A program made the translations under genes and the position numbers. Under the pieces are notes generated by a model. That model made no database searches, was not told the DNA's origin, and was given only the letters and a program-made list of their open reading frames with translations. This document shows, piece by piece, positions 9,735-18,986 of a stretch of DNA of 22,831 nt. This stretch comes from Pigoraptor chileana. Its lineage: Eukaryota; Opisthokonta; Filasterea. The DNA is taken from NCBI GenBank assembly GCA_943704495.1, contig CALSCR010003498.1:1-22831 (forward strand), in the 5' to 3' direction. The first letter of the stretch is position 1. Each line of letters opens with the position of its first letter.

Positions 9735-10539
9735 CCTCCCCTGTGTGGCGGGCGCTGGAGCTTTGAGGATTAGGATGGTGCGAGTCCCTCCGTCAGCAAG
9801 GCGGGCGTCTGCAATTCTCGAGTGCAGTGATTCCGTTTAAGTAGATGCGGAAAGCACATTTGACTGGCAACTACTCCGACCACTGTGGTCAGTGCTTGAT
9901 TGCTTGGCGCCGTTCTTAAGGCACATATGCCGATAGGAGAGAGCGAGAGAGGGTGCACTAAGATCGATCGGTGCTTTCGTCAGTCTGAATGGAGAAGTTG
10001 CCCGACTGCCCGAAGATCTCAAACACACATTACGAACTGATTTTGTGTGCTCGCTGAAAAGATTTGCGATCGTTTTTCGATACCGTTGAGAAGTGAGTGA
10101 CGGTAAAGCAATTCCGCAGATATGCCCCCAGCACCGCGGCGACAGTCAGTGTCACGGGCTGGCGAGAATTTTTGCCGGAGATTGCCTGTCAACCAGGATG
10201 CGGGAGAAGGGGGCGAGGCACATGCCAGGATGAAGTTGTGCGACACAACTCGCCACACGGCTACGCACTCCGCACGCGTGTGAGTGAGAGTGTAATAAAA
10301 GTAGAGGGCACACCCGACACCACACAATGGACGCCCGCCAACGGCCGACACAAGCCACTCACACCCACACTCGGAGTGGGCTCCCCGTGCTCACAGTATA
10401 CGCCGAGTATCGCGCCGCACGACGAGCCCGTGCTGCGCCGGGTGTGTTTTAATGTGAAGTGCCATTCGAATTGTGTTGTTCTCTGTGAAGTTGTCAATTC
10501 ATTCTCGCCGAGAGAGTCCGGTGAGACGGCTTCCGCCCA

Positions 10540-10720
10540 GAAAGAAAAAAAACAAACAGATTTTTTGTTTTTTATTTATTGTTTCGTTATATTTCTATGA
10601 ATTATGTATAGGAAATTGTGTAAAACGGATTTCACATAAAGTGAAATTTTACAATATTTAAACAAACGAAGTCCAAAATGGGCACAAATGTCCAAATATA
10701 GACAGTGAGTAATAGAATTT
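10540..10720. other. AT-rich block with small inverted repeat
   Basis: This block is rich in A and T runs, unlike the GC-balanced surroundings. It holds a perfect seven-base inverted repeat, ATTTCAC (10629-10635) and GTGAAAT (10641-10647), with a five-base loop. It may be an untranslated or nucleosome-poor promoter segment. Confidence 0.4.
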
Positions 10721-10750
10721 CCATTTATGGCATACACCGAGGTTGGGAGA

Positions 10751-10762
10751 CATCACGTGATG
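10751..10762. promoter_or_regulatory. 12-base palindrome CATCACGTGATG (extended E-box)
   Basis: A perfect 12-base palindrome centred on CACGTG lies about 150 bases upstream of the RibD-like start. In fungi, plants and animals, CACGTG cores are bound by bHLH or bZIP dimers. CACGTG is frequent elsewhere in this window, which lowers the specificity of this call. Confidence 0.35.
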
Positions 10763-10909
10763 TGCTGGTAAGGACACGGATGACCAAGAAGCCGAGTACT
10801 GATCGGAGTCTGCCGTTTGAAAACTGTCGGCGATGTTGCAACTATTAGTTAAGCACAAAATCTTTGGCCACTGAAACAACCAACAAATCTTTCATGAATC
10901 CCAAACACA

Positions 10910-13089
10910 ATGCTGTTCTTTGGCGAGTTTTCCGCTGCGGACGTGCCGCTGAGTGAACTGGTGGCGTTTCTTGCTCCACCTGGGACTGGTGACCGTCGTG
11001 GCAACGATCATGCACTCGGTGGTGTGTCCGGTGTGCCGAGCTCTGAAGCATACCTCCACAGACCATTCACGTGGACCACATCGATTGAGTCATTGGATGG
11101 CATCATATCGTTTTCAGAACAGGACTCGGCAGGATCAAAGTGAGTATTGCAATTTAAATCTGTTGGCAGTGTACGCCGAGTGTCCAATCGCTGGCTGAAT
11201 CTGCAGCCGAACCGGTCAGACTGTTGTCAATTTGCTGTAGAATTTCGTCTCTGTGAGTTGAACGCCATATCTCTGAATAACGCACCGTACCTCTAGTCAG
11301 TTACTTTGTGAGTCATGTATGCTGTGTGCAGTCTTCTCAGTAGTGTTGCACTCTTTTTAGTCGGCACCCATTTCATTCTTTCGTCAATAGGGAAGTCGCT
11401 TTGGGCCACAAGTCGGGCTCCGGAAGCCTCGCTGACTTTCGCGTATTAAATGCGTCGTGGATGTTTGCTGATTGCGTGTTGGTGACAGCGGAGAACATAC
11501 GACGCGAGCACTCTGTTGTTTGTTATTCGCGGTAAGTGGCGGTTGATCCTTACTTAGTTGTTGCTCCACCAACAGATGCCTGCCTCATCATGGTCTCAGG
11601 ATAGCGACAGACGTGATCCAATCGGGAATTCAGTGGGAGTTATTATTTCGTCCCACTCGATGACCGACACTATTGAAAATCGTATCGAATTTGACGGTTG
11701 CCAATATGCTTCCACTTCACTTCATGCGTGCCGCCTTGCTACCGTGCCCACAGCTTTGCAGAGATGGAGGAGTACAGGACGGATGTGCTGCGAAAACGCT
11801 GGCGCCGCCCGCTGCAGGCAGTAGTCACCATGACAACCGACGTGGACGTGGACCACGCAATCTTTGCATCGTCGGGCAGCGAAACGCCCGGTTGTGTCGT
11901 GTACACGACGGAGCAAGGGTCTGTGATTCTTTCCCGCCGGTTTGTTGATGCGGGATATGTCGTCACTGACAATGTTGCCTCCATTTCCAGAAATGCCGAA
12001 AGCGCCATGGACGCCAATGCACCACGTGAGCAGAACCGGCCGCCCAGTGCACGCCCTGCAGCAAACTGCACTAGTGGCAGTCCACAGGTCGCAGGTTCGG
12101 TAACTGTTGGTGAGAGCTACGATATTTTCTATCACAATGGCGTCAGTGAGGAAAGCAGGCATCCGTCTGCCCATACAAATGCCACTGCCACTGCTTTGAG
12201 TATGAGTGGTCAGCAGCGTCACGTGGCAGTTGTGGGAGTGGCTATGGCGGCGCATGGAGAAGGGATTGACCTTTCGCTCGTTGTTAAGGATCTCAGAGAA
12301 CGCCAAGGCGTGCAGGTGTGTGGTGTGTTGCTGCGTTTGGATTTGTTTCGGTGCGCACAGTGACTGTGTATTTGAGCTTGTGAGTTTGTGTGAATCGGTG
12401 TGCCAGATGTTCCGGCTGCACATCCCTTATGCACGCGCCATCTTCATTCGCCTGACTTCACTTTGGGTTGTCCCTCATGGCGCCCTCCAGCACTTGGATG
12501 TGAGCGGTGGAGGACGGCTGATTGCAAGCCTTCTTGAAGCTGGTCTCATTGACGAGATGCGCATAACAATAGCGGGGCAATTGTGTGGTCCCACGAACGC
12601 CGCTGGGGATGGTGAGTGTATACAACCGGCGGCGGTGTGTGCCTGATCAGTTCAGAACCGGTCACGTGCACCGGCCCTTGTGCGAAATGCTGTCAGCGCG
12701 TGTAAATGGTAGTGTGCGATCAAGGCCGGAGCCGCTTCTTTGATGTTCGATACATTAAGGTGCTGCTGATGGATACCAGTCCAATGTGCAGCCGAGTGCA
12801 GTCGGGCCTGGCAAGTGAAGCAATTGAAGCAATTGAAACAATTGAAACACATCAAAGACTGTCCTTCAGTCTGCACCCCTTCCAATTGGCCGCCGCCTTA
12901 CTGTTTGATTTGCCCGCGCATGACATTGTGTACTTTGCTCTGAATGCAGCAAGACCAGGTTTGTACAGCCCGAGCGTCCCCGTCACGCCAACAAACAATC
13001 CGCAGCTGCGATACTTGGGCGTCAGATCCACTAAAGAGCGACGTCATCTCTTTGTTCGCGCGTGTGTTGAATACAGTGCGACTGACTGA
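10910..13089 (+). CDS. RibD C-terminal-domain (pyrimidine reductase-like) protein
   Basis: Five exons join in phase: 10910-11139, 11391-11531, 11754-12315, 12491-12611 and 12725-13089, giving 472 residues. The family has the dihydrofolate reductase fold. Its best-known members reduce the ribosyl group of a diaminopyrimidine with NADPH in riboflavin synthesis. Visible are an N-terminal strand with the substrate loop (HRPFTWTTSIESLDG), a middle strand (MFADCVLVTAENIRR), and the NADPH-site segment HLDVSGGGRLIASLLEAG followed by LIDEMRITIAGQLCG. No deaminase domain is present, so this is a stand-alone reductase as in fungi (Rib7) or plants (PyrR). About 75 residues of Ser/Ala/Asn-rich sequence are inserted in the middle of exon 3. 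Exon 5 contains a nine-base repeat coding EAIEAIETIETH and ends in RYLGVRSTKERRHLFVRACVEY, which could be the last strands. The exact substrate is inference, and exon 5 is the least certain part. Confidence 0.78.
12818..12850 (+). repeat. Nine-base tandem repeat in the RibD-like coding exon
   Basis: About three and a half imperfect copies of GAAGCAATT / GAAACAATT encode EAI, EAI, ETI, ET. It lies just before the C-terminal segment of the reductase and is likely a recent slippage expansion of a surface helix or linker. Confidence 0.7.
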
Positions 13090-13167
13090 GTGACTGATGG
13101 GCTGGCAGCTGTTGGTGTGACACGTCGGAACCTTACGATGTATTGCATGCACAGACATTACGTTCAA

Positions 13168-13506
13168 ATGAATGTCCGTGTCTGCTCTGATTTCGAGAGA
13201 TTCTGTGAATTTGTTTCTGTGGATACACTGCCGGTGATTGTAGTGTGCACGGTATTAGACCAATGGTCGCCGTTGATCAGTAGTGCAACCAAGCGCCGCC
13301 ACATTAGTCTGGGCGATTGTGCATACAACAAGGCCACATCGAGCTCGGCTGTTGTGCGTTTTGATGGGGGCATCGCGGCCAGGGAAGGGAAGGTGGTGAC
13401 ACCAAAGCTATTTTTAATGTGGACGATGGCCGGACGAATCAATGCGTCGCCGACTCACTCTCGACTGAGTAATGAACAAACTCTTTCGTCGAAACAGCTG
13501 ATTTGA
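13168..13506 (+). CDS. Possible small thioredoxin-like protein without active-site cysteines
   Basis: An intronless frame of 112 residues starts 79 bases after the RibD-like stop; an in-frame Met further upstream at 13090 would add 26 residues. Its length fits a single thioredoxin fold. It shows a hydrophobic strand ending in QW-SPL (LPVIVVCTVLDQWSPLISSA), where thioredoxins have a strand followed by WCGPC, and later VVTPKLFLMWTMAGRINAS, resembling the cis-Pro strand and Gly turn (TPTFxFFxxGxxV). The two active-site cysteines would be Ser and Leu, so it would not be a redox enzyme. The resemblance is by eye, the region is short and the opposite strand is also open for 92 codons. It could equally be 3' untranslated sequence of the preceding gene. 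Confidence 0.3.
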   Translation: MNVRVCSDFERFCEFVSVDTLPVIVVCTVLDQWSPLISSATKRRHISLGDCAYNKATSSSAVVRFDGGIAAREGKVVTPKLFLMWTMAGRINASPTHSRLSNEQTLSSKQLI

Positions 13507-13891
13507 TTCGTCTGTGGCAACCATGTTTCAGTTCTGTACACACTGAGATGTCCTCTGACAATTCACTGTGTGCTGTGGACTACATGACAATCAAAACTTG
13601 CACGCACTACAGTCACCGGGAGGTAGTCATTGGCGACCAGAAAACCGCAACTTATTTACGGCATCAACAACTAAAGAGAGGCCCTCCATGCCGGGCAAAG
13701 TGGCAAACAGAAACAAAAAATAATCAAAGCGGAGTCAACGCAAAAAAAAAATTTAAATGCAAAAATACACTGAGCGCGAGTGTAAAACGACATGCAAACG
13801 CAAGAATGACGCAGTTACGCATAGGGACAAGGAGTGGCTGCATACGCAAAGAGACGAACGCGACGCAAATTAAAAGGACTGAAGCGAAGCC
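13507..13891. other. Convergent intergenic region, A-rich
   Basis: This holds A-rich sequence (for example at about 13709-13770) between the RibD-like/thioredoxin-like side and the CIBAR gene 3' end. A plus-strand frame runs through it but is Lys/Thr/Arg-rich with no recognisable motif. I see no gene. Confidence 0.6.
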
Positions 13892-15289
13892 TCAATAAAG
13901 TGCCTGTGATGCTCCCAGGTCCACGCCCTGTCCGCCCATGCCGCCGCCCATGCCACCGCCATACGAAAAAGATCCCGATTGCAGGCTGCTGTTGCCGGCG
14001 AATCCGCCAGCGTTGCCATGCCCCACACCGCCCATACCACCGTATCCAATGCCCTGCCCGTGCCCACTCTGCTGCATCGGCTGCATTTGGCCGCTCTGCC
14101 CAAAGCTCATCGCTCGGTCGCGCCCGTATCCGTCATTGCCCCCGAGACCCTGCACCTGCTGGCCCTGGCCTCCATACCCGCCGTAACCACTTGCAACGCT
14201 GCCGCCACCGTACGACGCTCCCATGTTCGCGCCCTGTCCGAACATTCCGCTCGCAAGCGAGTCTTCCAGCCCGTTGTCCCCATATCCCCCGTTGCCAGGC
14301 ATGCCAGCCGTGGGCATCTGCTGCATACGTGCCGGGCGCATTTGCATGATCATCTCCTGCTCGCACCCGTGCATGTATGTGCGTATGCGTGCACGTGTGT
14401 GTGTTTTTGTAAGTGTTATGACAGGTGTATGTGCGTGCGCGTGCGTGTGTGTTGATTTGTAAGGGGGTTGAAGGGTGTGTATATGTGTGCGTCCGCGTGC
14501 GTGTGAGTTTGTTTGTACAGGGTTTCAAGGGTATGAGAGATTAGCGAAAGGGAAATGTAGTGCGATGACGCGCCACATGCCTAGAGAGCGACGAAAAGAA
14601 CTCGCGTACACACGTAGTGGGAAATAGTGCTCCTTGCTGGTCGCTAATGCTGGTCATTGCGACATAAAAAGTGCGGATGCGTTACCTGCATGTCGTCATG
14701 CTCGTTGATGGCTTCGAGGGCTGCGCGCGCCTTCGTGTACATCTCAAGCGCACGTGCATGGAAGAGCATTTCTGTGTGGATAAACTCCGCCATAATCATC
14801 TGTGACGACCGTGTGAGGCGCGGGGCGCGTGTCAGCATAAGAAGTCGCGTTTACATAGGACACACACACAAAAATTTGGTGGCGCTGAAAAAAGAGGCTC
14901 TGAGGATATCTGCATGAAAAGAACACCAACACCTAACCACACACACACACACACACACACACACCCGCACGCACACAAATACACACGCATCAAAAGAGTG
15001 AGAGATACACACCTTGATATCGGCGATCTTCTTCTGCTCAAACCGCTCCATATTCTCGGCGAGTGTCTTATTCGCGTGGTTGACCTCTGTTGTTGCACCC
15101 GCGAGATCGAGTTTGGCCTGACAGTAACGAGTAACGTAACAGAGTGGGGAGAAAGAAAGCGCCAAAAACAAGCGCAACAAAGTGAATAAAGCAGGCGAGT
15201 GATTGCGAGTGGGAAATGCGAGAGCGTTGAGAGCGCTCGTCCTTGTGTGTGCGTATTGTGTCTCAAGAAGCTGTAGTGCTGTTCCAGCA

Positions 15290-15333
<44 letters not shown>

Positions 15334-17191
15334 TCCGTGTGGCTGACTCTCTTTGCAAGTTAGTTGCACTTCTAAATTGCAAAATATTGGCCATTCCAGA
15401 ACCGTTTAACACTGAATTAACAGATGCGTAAAACTCGCATAATTTGCATCGCTTTGCATGAAAATTCACAGAAGCACACAGAAACAACGTCGTGATGAGG
15501 TCGGGACTTACCTGGGACTGTGGTCCCGCAAAGCAAGGGATGGCAACGCCCGCGACAAAAAACAACGAGGAACGAAAGAAAGAAAGTGCGGTGTCAGCAT
15601 GCGACCTACACAAGCCAGTGTGAATTTGTGGCGGTGTATATCGTGTGGTGGGGAGGAATGGAGCGGGAGGATAGAATGACTTGACAAACATCGAAGAGTG
15701 AGGCGCCGAGAAGCAAACAGCTGATGGAGCTCTCGCCCTTCCACGGCGCATCCCACACGCACACATAGAGACACTTACACGCACGCACACACAGACAGAC
15801 ACACATACACACGCAAACTTGTTTGCACCACAGTAGCGCTCGGATAGGGCACACACTTTGCAATTCTGCAATGAGCGTGGGACGCTCAAACACACGCTGC
15901 ACCCCATTGCACGGCTCACACACTGCACCCCATCGCACAACTCACAATCTTGGCGCGGTTGTTTGGATCTTTGATTTGAAGCTTGTCGAGAGCCCTTTGC
16001 TTGCTGAGCTCTTTTTCCTTGGCGGACTCGCGTGTTTTCAGCTCATCCTATAGCATCATGAACACACACACACGCACCACGCACGCACAGGTACACACCA
16101 AGAAGAATTGTGAGATGTAAAAGAGTGTATTCTCTGTGGATATTGTGATTGCTTCCTTAGGCCATGCTGTGCAAGAAATGTGGTTGTGGCAATGATAACA
16201 GCGGGGACGTGCCAAGTTGCCAAGTGCAGTTGATGAGCACAATCACGGATTCCAAGAACAGCGAAGGCACATTGAGCAGCGGCTTCTCTTTGCTCAAACT
16301 CACTTTTGCCGTCTTGCAATGTGTCTTGTACATTTTCAACGGCTGCAATACTTTGTGTTCCAGTCGTTCGATCTGTGCGAGTCCGTGGGGAAAGCGACAG
16401 AGCGAGTGAGCGAGAGAGACATGGCGAAAAAGTGCGAGTGAGTGTATGCACAAAACGTGTACAATAGTGCAACCATCACGCAACGAGACCAGATACAGCA
16501 GTGTGAACTCGTGTACGCAAATTGAAAAGGCGACGCGATCAACAACACACGACCTGACACACGCAGCCACGTGGATCAACCGACGCACCTCCTGTTGCCG
16601 AAAGTCCTGCACCTGTGACATTATTTCAGCAACGGCTGACATAGACATGCGGATGCCCGGCGTCTCATTTTCGGCGTAGAGCATCAAGTGCCGCCCGAGG
16701 CTGTCGAATTTGTTTCGGAGACGGCCCGACTTCCTTGCGACACCCATAACATCGATGTATATGCCTGCAAACGCCTTCTCCACAACGCCAATTTTGTGGA
16801 AGAGAAAGCGGGCCTGCTGATCGCTGAGTATCCCCCGGAGACGCACCGGGCAAAGCCAATGCGGAGTTGTTTTTAGCCGGTGTTGTTTTTAGCCGGAAGG
16901 ATGGACGGGAGGACAGGCGATCTAAGCCACTCACACAGACACGGAACGAAGTGCGATATCTGTGTACAGTCCAAAACTTTAAAATGGACGCTATGCTATC
17001 CACTGGACTTACAATGGCAGATGACCACCAGAATAAAGCAGCACAACATTGTACGATAGTCATACAGACAACAATTCCATTGTGGACGGAACCCTTTAAC
17101 AGTGCAAGCGCATATGCAGCAGAGGGAAAATACATACACACACACACCTTCCGCGTATGTCCGAGTTGCTGAGTCGCCTGAGCAGCGCCAT
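13892..17191 (-). CDS. CIBAR1: CIBAR/FAM92 BAR-domain ciliary protein with Gly-rich tail
   Basis: Eight exons join in phase: 17191-17148, 16823-16589, 16372-16304, 16047-15946, 15517-15512 (six bases), 15117-15013, 14799-14686 and 14356-13892, giving 379 residues. In animals FAM92/CIBAR proteins bend membranes through a BAR domain and work with Chibby at the ciliary base. Residues 1-225 follow human CIBAR1 throughout: ETPGIRMSMSAVAEIMSQ, VQDFRQQEIERLEHKVLQPL, NMERFEQKKIADIK, and EFIHTEMLFHARALEMYT. The start is ACCATGG, an excellent eukaryotic context. The last exon adds about 154 residues rich in Gly, Gln, Met and Ser (GGYGG, GGMGG repeats), absent from the animal protein and likely disordered. 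Donors are GTGTGT, GTGCGT, GTGAGT, GTGAGT, GTAAGT, GTGTGT and GTAACG. Family assignment is very secure; ciliary function is inferred from animals. Confidence 0.93.
14937..14964. repeat. (CA)n microsatellite in CIBAR intron 6
   Basis: A pure CA run on the plus strand lies within the 213-base intron between exons 6 and 7 of the CIBAR gene; the sense strand reads TG, about 50 bases after the donor. Confidence 0.9.
15292..15330. repeat. (GT)n microsatellite in CIBAR intron 5
   Basis: A pure GT run on the plus strand lies within the 394-base intron downstream of the microexon. In the sense of the gene it reads CA, an exception to the usual TG orientation. Confidence 0.9.
15512..15517 (-). other. 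CIBAR1: Six-base microexon (TCCCAG, Ser-Gln) of the CIBAR gene
   Basis: On the minus strand the six bases TCCCAG sit between a pyrimidine-rich acceptor (GGGACCACAG) and a consensus donor (GTAAGT). Both neighbouring introns (428 and 394 bases) are phase 0. Including it gives NRAKI-SQ-AKLDL, which matches the ISQAETEL segment of human CIBAR1 as I recall it; skipping it deletes exactly these two residues. Confidence 0.8.
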
Positions 17192-17641
17192 GGTGGGTTG
17201 GTGAGGATGCCTCGCACTGGTCAGTGATAATCGTGTCCAAGCAAAGAACTCAAGCCAGTTATGTCTACTTGCGCAAGACACCTCCGTCGAGAAACAAAAC
17301 TTTCAAGTCGTCAGTGTTACGTGTCAGAATAAGGGTGCATTAAAGAACTTGTTGTGATGACACAATTGTGCGCTTGTTGTCCATCATAATCACATCAGCA
17401 ACCGGTACATTCCATTTTTTTGCGCGGGTTTTCTGGTCGGCACCACTGATTTGTAGTGGGTGGGTATATTTTTTGAAAATAGTCCGCAATCGCCAGATTG
17501 ATATGCACGGCGCACGTCGCTCCACTTGCCCGGGACTACTGTTACGCCTGACTTCAAGAAGCAGTCAGTCATATACCGTGTACACACACCAGTCCAGGCA
17601 CGCAGCAAAAGGGCCAAAAAAGACACCTTATTTCTTTAGGC
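17192..17641. other. Intergenic region between SSU72 and CIBAR (same strand)
   Basis: 450 bases lie between the SSU72 stop and the CIBAR start, so they should hold the SSU72 3' end and CIBAR promoter. Two overlapping minus-strand frames of 60-80 codons (17340-17626) read like plausible protein in places but match nothing I know and have no clear splice partners. I do not call a gene. Confidence 0.55.
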
Positions 17642-18986
17642 TTAATAAAACGCAACAGAGTGCATGAGTTCGCGCCCATGTCTCTGCTGGAATGCGGCAA
17701 GTATATCTTCCATTGAATCCTCGAGATCGTCGGCAGATTCAATCTGCTGAGCGAGTTCGGCTATCAACTTTGCACCAACCGCAGCCTCCTCGTGGTTGTC
17801 CTTTTGTGCACAAAATGAGAATATATGTATGTATATGATGAGTTGCACACATTTTATGGATAATATAATATGGGTGTTACACAAAAGATCAATTAGCACA
17901 CACGTTCAGGCCTGAGGCGGGACGTTATACACTCCTTCATTATCAAAACGATTCGCAAGTTCAGAAAGAAAGCAGCCAGCAGAAACAGATAAAACCTGTA
18001 AAGTGTGTGTAAGTGTGAACATGTGTGTGCGTGCGTGTGGAACTTCCACACACCTTAACATCCATATTGAGTATGTGCACGGCACGGCTGGTCCTCCGCG
18101 GTCGCGCTTCCATGTTTTCAAGTACCTGATCCAACGGAGAGAGTGTCAGTTAGCACGGATTCACCAGACCACACTGCCTCTTTCGTGTCTCCAAACACAT
18201 AAAGGGGTATGGGATTAAGGAATTCCACTCGCCTGATCAAACACCCTCTCTTCCACCGTTATAATCACGTCGAACTCATCGTCGCACGACTGAAATCTCT
18301 CGGGATTCTGTTTGATGTTGATATTGCGCCTCACCATCTGATTTACGGTTTTTTGAGCCGGAAAATGAGAAAAAGGACGCAGGTGTATATGTTCCCTTTC
18401 AATATTCAATACATTTGCTTTGAATTGTAGCACGCTCGCTTGTGACACGCTTGAACAAATACACGCAATAATGCCCGGTCTTTGAGGAAATGAATGCAAA
18501 CTTACGTCAAGAATTCCGTTCTGAGTATACAGCTGCGGATCCTTATGGAGCAAATCATCGTAAATTTGGCGATATGAAGTTGTGAACGGATACACATTCG
18601 GCTGATCTACAGAGGGCCCCGGGAGACGGACATTGGCGCCAGTGCCAAACGACCTCACGCAGAATCCCCGCGTGCTGTTTGTCGTGCGGGTCGTTGTGTG
18701 TTCGATTTTCGGTTGGTGGCCGTGAGCAGAACGTATCAAACATGTGTTTGCATGTGGGTGTGAGTGAGCGAGCGAGCCATCATGTAGGTGTGTGCCTGTG
18801 TGGGCGCGGCTTCGCTTAGCGAGCGAAGGGAAGATCTTCCGAGAGACAAATGTGCTCCAAAGGTGTTAATTGCTTCATAGCAGCACTGTGTTGGTCATTT
18901 GCCTACCTAAGCTCCAGATGCGCTTCCATACTCCGATTCTGATTGCTTGAACACACAACCGCAAATCGACATCTTCGCGACGACAT
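17642..18986 (-). CDS. SSU72: SSU72 RNA polymerase II CTD phosphatase
   Basis: Five exons join in phase: 18986-18907, 18674-18506, 18337-18233, 18125-18054 and 17800-17642, giving 194 residues, the same length as human SSU72. The enzyme removes phosphate from Ser5 and Ser7 of the RNA polymerase II C-terminal repeats and belongs to the cleavage and polyadenylation machinery in the nucleus. The catalytic loop [14 protein letters not shown] places the nucleophile at Cys12, and DNHEE places the general acid at Asp143, both at the human positions. Also visible are [51 protein letters not shown] and HSVAFY at the end. Intron 3 (18232-18126) uses a GC donor (GCGAGT). Intron 4 contains an open frame that must be skipped to give NMDVK-DNHEE. 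The start has G at -3. The promoter is shared with the divergent Rap-GAP gene. Confidence 0.96.
18126..18232 (-). other. SSU72: GC-AG intron of SSU72
   Basis: The 107-base intron starts GCGAGT and ends ATCAG. The conserved EERVFDQ in exon 3 continues to the CAG just before GCGAGT, and exon 4 resumes with [11 protein letters not shown], so a GT donor further upstream would delete conserved residues. The same seven bases, GATCAGG, span both exon-intron junctions. Confidence 0.8.
18808..18828. repeat. Small inverted repeat in SSU72 intron 1
   Basis: CTTCGCT and AGCGAAG form a seven-base-pair stem with a five-base loop within the 232-base first intron. The stem is perfect, but I see no link to a known RNA family. 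Confidence 0.4.

Larger units (their letters stand above)
9735..10909. promoter_or_regulatory. Divergent upstream region between glycosyltransferase fusion and RibD-like genes
   Basis: About 1.2 kb lies between two starts that point away from each other, so both promoters should be here. The longest plus-strand frame (10097-10600, about 167 codons) matches nothing I know and ends in AT-rich sequence, so I do not call it a gene. The region contains an AT-rich block at about 10540-10720 and a 12-base palindrome at 10751-10762. Confidence 0.5.

Noticed and set aside
10097-10600. Plus-strand frame of about 167 codons in the divergent region
   Set aside because: No recognisable motif, mixed composition, and its 3' half runs into AT-rich non-coding sequence.
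11573-11680. Possible extra exon (CLPHHGLRIATDV...) in the reductase gene
   Set aside because: It opens in phase after CAACAG but meets a stop, while direct splicing to 11754 gives a phase-matched join and the expected family order.
13164-13442. Minus-strand 92-codon frame opposite the thioredoxin-like ORF
   Set aside because: No family resemblance; kept only as a reason to lower confidence in the plus-strand call.
17340-17626. Minus-strand frames reminiscent of protein (e.g. NVPVADVIMMDNKRTIV)
   Set aside because: Two overlapping frames, no family match, no convincing splice partner; might be 3' untranslated sequence of SSU72 or an old unrecognised remnant.
17906-18053. Open frame [17 protein letters not shown] as an extra SSU72 exon
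   Set aside because: SSU72 requires NMDVK to join DNHEE directly; including this frame would break the conserved general-acid region and it meets a stop before any usable donor.
18661-18743. SSU72 start near 18739 (MIRSAHGHQ...)
   Set aside because: It lacks the catalytic CSSNQNRS loop, which lies in a separate upstream exon at 18986-18907 that joins in phase.
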